A DNA stretch of 64,000 nucleotides. Source: Bolinopsis microptera. Lineage: Eukaryota; Ctenophora; Tentaculata; Lobata; Bolinopsidae. Every line of letters begins with the position of its first letter. The first letter of the stretch is position 1. The stretch is from positions 925,386-989,385 of the forward strand of contig NC_087081.1 of the NCBI RefSeq assembly GCF_026151205.1. The letters are read 5' to 3'. Positions 37,201 through 46,200 of the stretch are shown here, in pieces. Below the pieces are notes generated by a model. The model was not told where the DNA came from. It made no database searches and was given only the letters and a program-made list of their open reading frames with translations. A program made the translations under genes and the position numbers.

Positions 37201-40200
37201 GAACATTTAATTTTACTATCTCAGGGGTCTTTCGTTCATCTACCCTGCCATTGTTATTGGCGGACTTGGTATCGTCGTGTTCCTTTTTCTTCCCACTAGT
37301 GAGTAATAGTTCAATAAGATAGTTACTATAGTTACTATAGTTACTATAGTTACTATAGGTACTATAGTTTGAAAAATGTGCAATTTATCACATAAAAGTA
37401 AAGATGAGGTATCATTAATAACCATAATTGATAACTAATTAATTAATAACTAATTAATTAATAACTCACTATCCTCAGATCCCCAAGCAGTGGGTCTGCC
37501 CCCTCCTAACCAATCAACAACGGAAGAAGACGAGGAACGTCTTATCAAATCTCTTCAGCATCACAGGTAGCGCAAATGCTTTTTAATTTACAGAATAGTC
37601 ACAACGAATTGTTTTTTCTCGCCTATATTAAACAAATTTATAAATGACAATATTTTGTTCCGCAGGGCTGAAACAGCAAAGTATGTTACTACCAGAGTCA
37701 AGTAATAAACTTATGGTCTAATAATTAATATAAGCCCTTTTAATTACAATGAGCTGACGGTTTATTCATTTGTTGATAAACATTTACACTGTAGCAAGGG
37801 AGGCGAGCCCAACATTAACACAATTTTCTTTACTTACGAATCACGAACTTCTCATTTAGTAGTGGTCTTTACCATTAACCATTCAGCCGTGATTTTATGA
37901 GTTAAGATGTTCATTATTCTAACCGAGAACATCATAGCAAGCATAGTAGCATAGCTGTACTAACTACTAGTAGCATAGCTGAACTAACTACTACTGTACT
38001 AACTACTAACTACTAGTAGCATAGCTGTACTAACTACTAGTAGCATAGCTGTACTAACAGTAGCATAGCTGTACTAACAGTAGCATAGCTGTACTAACAG
38101 TAGCATAGCTGTACTAACTACTAGTAGCATAGCTGTACTAACTACTAGTAGCATAGCTGTACTAACAGTAGCATAGCTGTACTAACTACTAGCTACTAGT
38201 AGCATAGCTGTACTAACTACTACTGTACTAACTACTAACTACTAGTAGCATAGCTGTACTAACTACTAGTAGCATAGCTGTACTAACAGTAGCATAGCTG
38301 TACTAACAGTAGCATAGCTGTACTAACTACTAGTAGCATAGCTGTACTAACTACTAGTAGCATAGCTGTACTAACAGTAGCATAGCTGTACTAACTACTA
38401 GCTACTAGTAGCATAGCTGTACTAACTACTACTGTACTAACTACTAACTACTAGTAGCATAGCTGTACTAACTACTAGTAGCATAGCTGTACTAACAGTA
38501 GCATAGCTGTACTAACAGTAGCATAGCTGTACTAACTACTAGTAGCATAGCTGTACTAACTACTAGTAGCATAGCTGTACTAACAGTAGCATAGCTGTAC
38601 TAACTACTAACTACTAGTAGCATAGCTGTACTAACAGTAGCATAGCTGTACTAACTACTAGTAGCATAGCTGTACTAACTACTACTGTACTAACTACTAA
38701 CTACTAGTAGCATAGCTGTACTAACTACTAGTAGCATAGCTGTACTAACAGTAGCATAGCTGTACTAACAGTAGCATAGCTGTACTAACAGTAGCATAGC
38801 TGTACTAACTACTAGTAGCATAGCTGTACTAACTACTAGTAGCATAGCTGTACTAACAGTAGCATAGCTGTACTAACTACTAGCTACTAGTAGCATAGCT
38901 GTACTAACTACTACTGTACTAACTACTAACTACTAGTAGCATAGCTGTACTAACTACTAGTAGCATAGCTGTACTAACAGTAGCATAGCTGTACTAACAG
39001 TAGCATAGCTGTACTAACTACTAGTAGCATAGCTGTACTAACTACTAGTAGCATAGCTGTACTAACAGTAGCATAGCTGTACTAACTACTAGCTACTAGT
39101 AGCATAGCTGTACTAACTACTAGTAGCATAGCTGTACTAACAGTAGCATAGCTGTACTAACTACTAGTAGCATAGCTGTACTAACTACTAGTAGCATAGC
39201 TGTACTAACTACTAACTAGTAGTACTAACTACTAACTAGCTGTACTAACCACTAGTAGCATCATACTGGCTGACTAGTTGGGAACTGCATTGAAATACTT
39301 TAAATATTCTGGGTTAAAATTAATTATCTAATTTAATCTAATTTTCCAGCGATGATAGCGACGATGAAGGAAATATTATCAGAGATCCCAACTCGATACC
39401 TGCCATTTCGTTTTGTAAAGCTCTCAGAATACCGGTAGGTTAATCATTATTCGTTACCACCTAGTTACCACCTAGTTACCACCTAGTTACCACCTAGTTT
39501 CCACCTAGTTACCACCTAGTTACCACCTAGTTACCACCTAGTTACCACCTAGTTACCACCTAGTTACCACCTAGTTACCACCTAGTTACCACCTAGTTAC
39601 CACCTAGTTACCACCTAGTTACCACCTAGTTACCACCTAGTTACCACCTAGTTTCCACCTAGTTACCACCTAGTTTCCACCTAGTTTCCACCTAGTTACC
39701 ACCTAGTTACCACCTAGTTACCACCTAGTTACCACCTAGTTACCACCTAGTTACCACCTAGTTACCACCTAGTTACCACCTAGTTACCACCTAGTTACCA
39801 CCTAGTTACCACCTAGTTTCCACCTAGTTACCACCTAGTTACCACCTAGTTACCACCTAGTTACCACCTAGTTACCACCTAGTTACCACCTAGTTACCAC
39901 CTAGTTACCACCTAGCTCTCAGAATACCGGTAGGTTAATCATTATTCGTTCATCTAAGTGGTTGTGGTATATATGAGTATTCATATTCCGTCAAATTCAT
40001 GTTAAATTCAATCTATTATTACAACATTTATAACAACGAATCGCGATTAACTGGTTTCCTTGATAAATATTAGTCTTAAAGATTGATAAATTTCGTTTTC
40101 TTAACAATCTCCCAACAATGCTCGTTACCAGGGAGTAATGGAGTTCTCGATAGCTCTCTTCTTCGCTAAGTTAGTGTGTTATACCTTCCTCTTCTGTTTA

Positions 40201-43200
40201 CCTGACTACGTGCACAGTATTAGTAAGTACATTTACAACTAGTAACTACATTAGTAACTACATTAGTAACTACATTAGTAACTACATTAGTAACTACTTT
40301 AGTAACTACACATTAGTAAATACATTAGTAACTACATTAGTAACTACATTAGTAACTACATTAGTAACTACATTAGTAACTACATTAGTAACTACATTAG
40401 TAACTACATTAGTAACTACATTAGTAACTACATTAGTTACTACATTAGTAACTACATTAGTAACTACATTAGTAACTACATTAGTAACTACATTAGTAAC
40501 TACACAGTATTAGTAAGTACATTAACAATTAGTAACTGAATTAGTAACTACATTAGTAACTACATTAGTAACTACATTAGTAACTACATTAGTAACTACA
40601 TTAGTAACTACATTAGTAACTACATTAGTAACTACATTAGTAACTACATTAGTAACTGAATTAGTAGCACTATATGTACTGCTCAGAGTATAAGTAGTAC
40701 CTTTATTGTTAGTTTCTATTTTGGTGATGCTTATTTTTGTGTGTCACTTGGTTGTTGAGCATTACTATTCAGATTTAATTTTACTGATTTATATTTAGTT
40801 TTCCTTCACATTTTACTGTATCATTAAACTATAACTTTTCTTCTTAGAAATAAACGGGACTCAGTACGATTCGCAGAAGAGTGCAGATATCGCCACCTTT
40901 TACGATATCGGAGGTTGGTATTTTTGTGCTCATATCTCTGAAACTTTTGTCGTTGTTATTGAACGGTGTCGGTGATTGCAATCACGAATTAAAAGACAAA
41001 TATAATTCATGACTGCGTAATAAAACCTACGTTTTATTATAAAATGTAACAATAGTTCCCTTTGAATGTCCACAATTGTTGTGTGACAATTAGAGAGGAC
41101 AAGGGAAACTGTCCTTTAAAGATAAGCACTGATAAGGTTCCATGTTATCAGGTATTCTCGGTTCCATAATATGTGGACTGTTAGCTGATAAAACGGGATG
41201 TAACGCTATAGTTTGCATCGTCTTCCAGATCTTATCTGTTCCTCTGGTATGTTTATTGTGATAAGCTTACTGATATACCACTGACAATTACAAATAACAA
41301 TCACCTAGAATTATTCACCCAATTTTAGTAAACTAACTAAGTTTTAGTAAACTAACTAAGTTTTAGTAAACTACTAAGTTTTAGTAAACTAACTAAATTA
41401 TCACTCAGCTATACGTATACTACCAGTTCGGTACCGTCTCAATGTCAGCTCAACTTGGGATTATGTTTGTGCTGGGTTTCTTTTCAAACGGTCCGTACGC
41501 TCTCATTACCACTGCAGTGAGCGCTGATCTGGTGAGTTCTCTCTTCTTATCTTATCTTGGGGGGGGGGGGGCCCTTATCTTGTTTACGCTCTTTTTACTC
41601 GCATGATGTTTGTTTGTTTGTTTGTTTGTTTGTTTGTTTGTTTGTTTGTTTGTTTGTTTGTTTGTTTGTTTGTTTGTTTGTTTGTTTGTTTGTTTGTTTG
41701 TTTGTTTGTTTGTTTGTTTGTTTGTTTGTTTGTTTGTTTGTTTGTTTGTTTGTTTGTTTGTTTGTTTGTTTGTTTGTTTGTTTGTTTGTTTGTTTGTTTG
41801 TTTGTTTGTTTGTTTGTTTGTTTTGTCGTTTGGTCATAGGCTTGAATTTAAAACTAAAACTTAAATTCTGAACGAAAACTCAACTGAGCTCTCCTGTGCC
41901 ACCAATGGCCTGCCTTGGCTTTTGAGTTGTTCCCTCATTAATTAATTTACTGCTATACCGGTGTCTTAGGTTATAAATAAATAAAAGTAACCGTGGGCCA
42001 GTGAGCCACAGCTTTAAATAATTATCAGTTTTACTCAGTACTTAAAGCCTAAAGGTCTGAACATACGTTTGTGATAAATTAGTCCGAGAAACTTTCCATA
42101 TATTGATTCAAGCTACCGGCTACGCTGGTTATAAGTTTGAGGATGAATGAGACTCCGATCCTGGAAACTCAGTACAGAATTTATGATGGCTTGCTAGCGT
42201 TCGGGTTCTTTGTCTGCTTTGTGATCGGACTGCCGGGAAACTGTCTAGCTTTAAGATATTTCGTCCACACAAAAAAACGAAATCTGTCAACTCTTCTTTA
42301 CATAGTTGCCTGTTCTATCGTTATAGGTTCCTCCGTCATTCACCTTCCATTTGCTTTTAATCTGCTGAACAAACGAACTCTTGGATTACTAAGCAACACG
42401 GTTGTCGACTCCATTTGGAATTTCATCATTCTGTTGCTTCAAGAATTGTCCATACCTTACTCGGGATTATTATGACCGGGATAAAGTGGTGGGTTTAGGG
42501 TAATTTCGCCATATTTTTCCTGAACCACATTTTCACCGGTCGTTAATAAACCCGCCTACTCAGCTTTTAGGGTTCCCAAGGGGTATGGGTGCTCATATTT
42601 TAATCGTTGTCTTATATTCACTAAAGAAGACTATTGGGACACTTGTTGTAGGTTTTTCGACTTCATTTGGCAAAAATTGCAAAAAATTCACCTTTTTGCC
42701 CAATTCTTGTCATATATCCTTATTGTCAAATTTGATTTAAATAGGCCAATTTTTAATTTCTTAGGTATTGACTATCTCTACATAATGAAATAGGACTCAA
42801 AGTAAAAGTAACAGTTATATTAAAACTTGAATTAATTAAAACTGATGAAAGGGATGATCCAGATAAAGATAACGAAGATGATTACAACTTATTGGAAGAC
42901 TAAACAGCTCTCCCTTTATCTTAATCGATCTGGTTGTTACGCTTCAAATGTTAAAAATTATTTTCCATCTAGTTTGATTAACCACGAGTCATTATTTCTG
43001 TCTACTTTCAACAATTATTGATAATTCGACTTGTTTCACAAGGTTTAGCAATGCGAAAATTTCTAAACTTGCTTATCTCTAATAAGGAAATTTACATCTG
43101 AGACAAAATTTTTGAATCTAAAATTGAAAGGTTGGACACCGGTAAAATGGCGACCGGGAGAATGTGGTGGGTTTTGAGCAATTTCGCCACATTTTTCCCG

Positions 43201-46200
43201 AACCATATTTTAACCGGTCGTTAATAAACCCGTCGTAATAATCCCGAGTAAGGTATTCGTGGTTATGACACTGTCGTTATCACGAGCGATTGTCATAAAG
43301 TATCCTTTCTACAAAGTCAACAAAAGAGCAGTTCTTGTGTCTATTGTTGTCTATTTACTTTACCGTTGTATTTGCAACTGTCTACTTTTGTTCGTTCCCG
43401 AAATGCATTACACCTACGAGTACGCTACTTCGCTTAGTGACGTATCCCCAAAACTTATCCCAGAATCGTCATTGGCGGCATTGCTGTTTATCTGCTACAT
43501 GTTTAACTGGATCGCTTGTTTGGGAATATCTTCAATAATTGTGTTTCTGACGTTTCTTGTCTCGATTGTTATGCTCCGGAAAGAACCTGTCGCAAACAGT
43601 GTGTCCCAAAGGAGAAATCACCATGCTTCCATCACCATTACTTACTTTACTGCCCTCTTTCTCTGCTGCAATTGCTTTAGTTTCATCAGCTGCTGTCTTC
43701 TCACTTACACCATGGTGTCCAACACTTACCCGGGTCCAATATATAATAACGATTTTATGTATTTCTACAGCATTATAAGTGAAATCTTCTGTACGGTCCT
43801 AAACGCTTCTCTAAACCCACTGCTTTATGTTTTGAGGATGAGGGAAATGAGGTTGTGGATTGTTGTAATCCTTCCAAATAGAGCGAGCAATGCTATCGGG
43901 GCGATTGAAAATTCTAACAATGAAACTGAGACTGAGTTGTAAAGATATTAGTAATGACAACCTAAACTGGATAAAATTAACTTAGGAAGCGGCCGAACTG
44001 GTAACTTTTGAAGAACCCGAATTTAATCGAAGTTGTTGGCATCCGCCAAGTTGCATGTTTTGTGACCATAATTAAATGACATAGACTACAGTGTGAGACG
44101 TGAGTACATAGTATGCATTTCGTGTCTATACGTATTTCAGCTTCTGGCACTACTAGTGCATGTATGATGTGTTATTTACGCTTTAACGTATTCAGCATAT
44201 TTAACATTCCCTGAGTTTGGAAGCTGTTACTTAGCGTTTTATTTGAGACAAGCATACACTGTGTTATATATGTACCTTACTCGGGAATATTATAGCGGGT
44301 TAATTTATGACTGGGAAAATTAATGACCGGGAAAAATATGGCGGAATGTTCCAAAACCCACCAAGCATCAAAATGTATTACTATTAGTTTACCTTACTCG
44401 GGAACATTATAGCGGGTTAATTTATGACTGGGAAAATTAATGACCGGGAAAAATATGGCGGAATTTTCCAAAACCCACCACTTTATCCCAGTCGTTATAT
44501 TTCTCTCTGAAAATTGACGATCGCCTCGATCTTTCGGTTTCAGCTTAACTTGCTAGGCCCTAGGTCATGAGTAGAACCGAAGGATCAGAATATATGTTGC
44601 TTGTTGCTCGTATTAACTATAAAACATCAATTTTGAGGGATAAAGAAGTGTTTATAGGAATTCATGGGTCTGTTGCATTGATATTTACTTTTTATGATTA
44701 TGTATATATACATAATCATATTATATATATATAATATACATTTACTTTGGGAGTTTTGGCGCGGGCGTGCAGCTAGCAGGAGTTGCACGCTGTGGGTACG
44801 GCGAGAAGGCTTCCCTCTTACCGTAGGAGGCCAGAAACCGTTGACCGTAACCGAGAGAGCTAGAGAGAGAGATACCTCACCTCCCCACGAGAATCCACAT
44901 CTATTATTAGCTTTAAGGACAAGGTGTAAGTGAAATCTCAATCTCCCATGTCTGTGTTGACAATAGACTTAATTTCTAACAAAGAATTGTGCTCTAGTAT
45001 TTTTTGTAAACAATAAAATCATCAAGAAGTTCTTTATCAAACACTGCTCCAATATGGAGTAATTGCAGAAGTATTATAATCTGACCATTGAAATATACAG
45101 GCAATTGAGCTGTCTAGATTTTGATATTGTAGTAGCCTTTCACTACCGCTTTCATTACTGTCTTGTAATTTCTCTATTCTCACATGTTATCTGGAATGAG
45201 CAGTCGATTTGTTATCATAAATTAAAAACGTTCTCGTTTTTCGATGCTTTATGTATTAAGCATATGAAGCATTTGAAAATGCTTTCACTACTGTCTTGTA
45301 ACTTCTCTATTCCCAAAATCCCAAAGAAATCATGGCCGAGGACCAGGCATGGATAGATTCTCTGAATTTTGAAATTTCTGCTGCCAGTGCAGTCCTTAGC
45401 ATTTTTGGAACACTGGCTAATTCAGTCTCCTTGGCCTACTTCATAAAGAAAGAAGAAAAAGGTATTGGCGATAAACTACTGATGCTGCTGAATAGCATAG
45501 ATCTACTACTCTGTATTACTGCGACAACATTGACCTGCCTTATCTCGTTAAGGGTTCAAAAAGACAATGCAGATAGACCAGAAATGATTGTAGCTCTTCC
45601 TCTGTTGGCTGTCATCTACTTACTTCTGATAGATGGGACAGCGTTTGTGACTTGTCTGCTTAGCATAACAAGAGGAATAGGAATTGCTTTTCCTTTCTAT
45701 CAGATAAAAGGTAAGTTACTAGTGATAGTAGGAGTGGTAGTGTTTATCATGATGGAGTTGATCGGACCTTTGATCTCCCGGATAGGGATGGGTTCACTGA
45801 TGATACTGGTGGTGGTGTCTGCTACTGTTGTAGCTGTATACAAGCTGACAAGAAATGATCTCCAGGGTGCAGCAGAAAGAGTGAACAGGAACAACAGAAA
45901 AGCTACATGGACAGTGGTTTTCCTCTCAGCACTCTTCTTTGTTTTTAACTCCATCTTACTGGTTGCTTATGTAATCTTACCTAGGAGTAATTCAGAAAAC
46001 AAATCTTCTTATTGGGTTATCTTAGGGCTATTGTTTGCAATCCCCCTTAATTCTACCATAAATCCAATTGTTTATTTGGTACGAATAAGTGATATGCGTC
46101 GTTTCTTGAAGGAGTGTTTATCAAAACTGTCAAACATTATGCAGTGAAACAAGCTACTTGGCAACATTAGTGAAAACTTTCACCTTCTCATTTATTTTTA

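Noticed and set aside
41557-41871. FVCL-repeat and TNKQ-repeat proteins
   Set aside because: Translation of a (TTTG)n repeat in every frame.
42455-43253. An intron of the first GPCR
   Set aside because: Its edges are transposon inverted repeats with TA duplication and lack GT–AG at the in-frame positions.
44627-44941. 104-residue minus-strand frame
   Set aside because: It overlaps a GC-rich repeat-like block; the opposite strand is equally open and no motif is visible.
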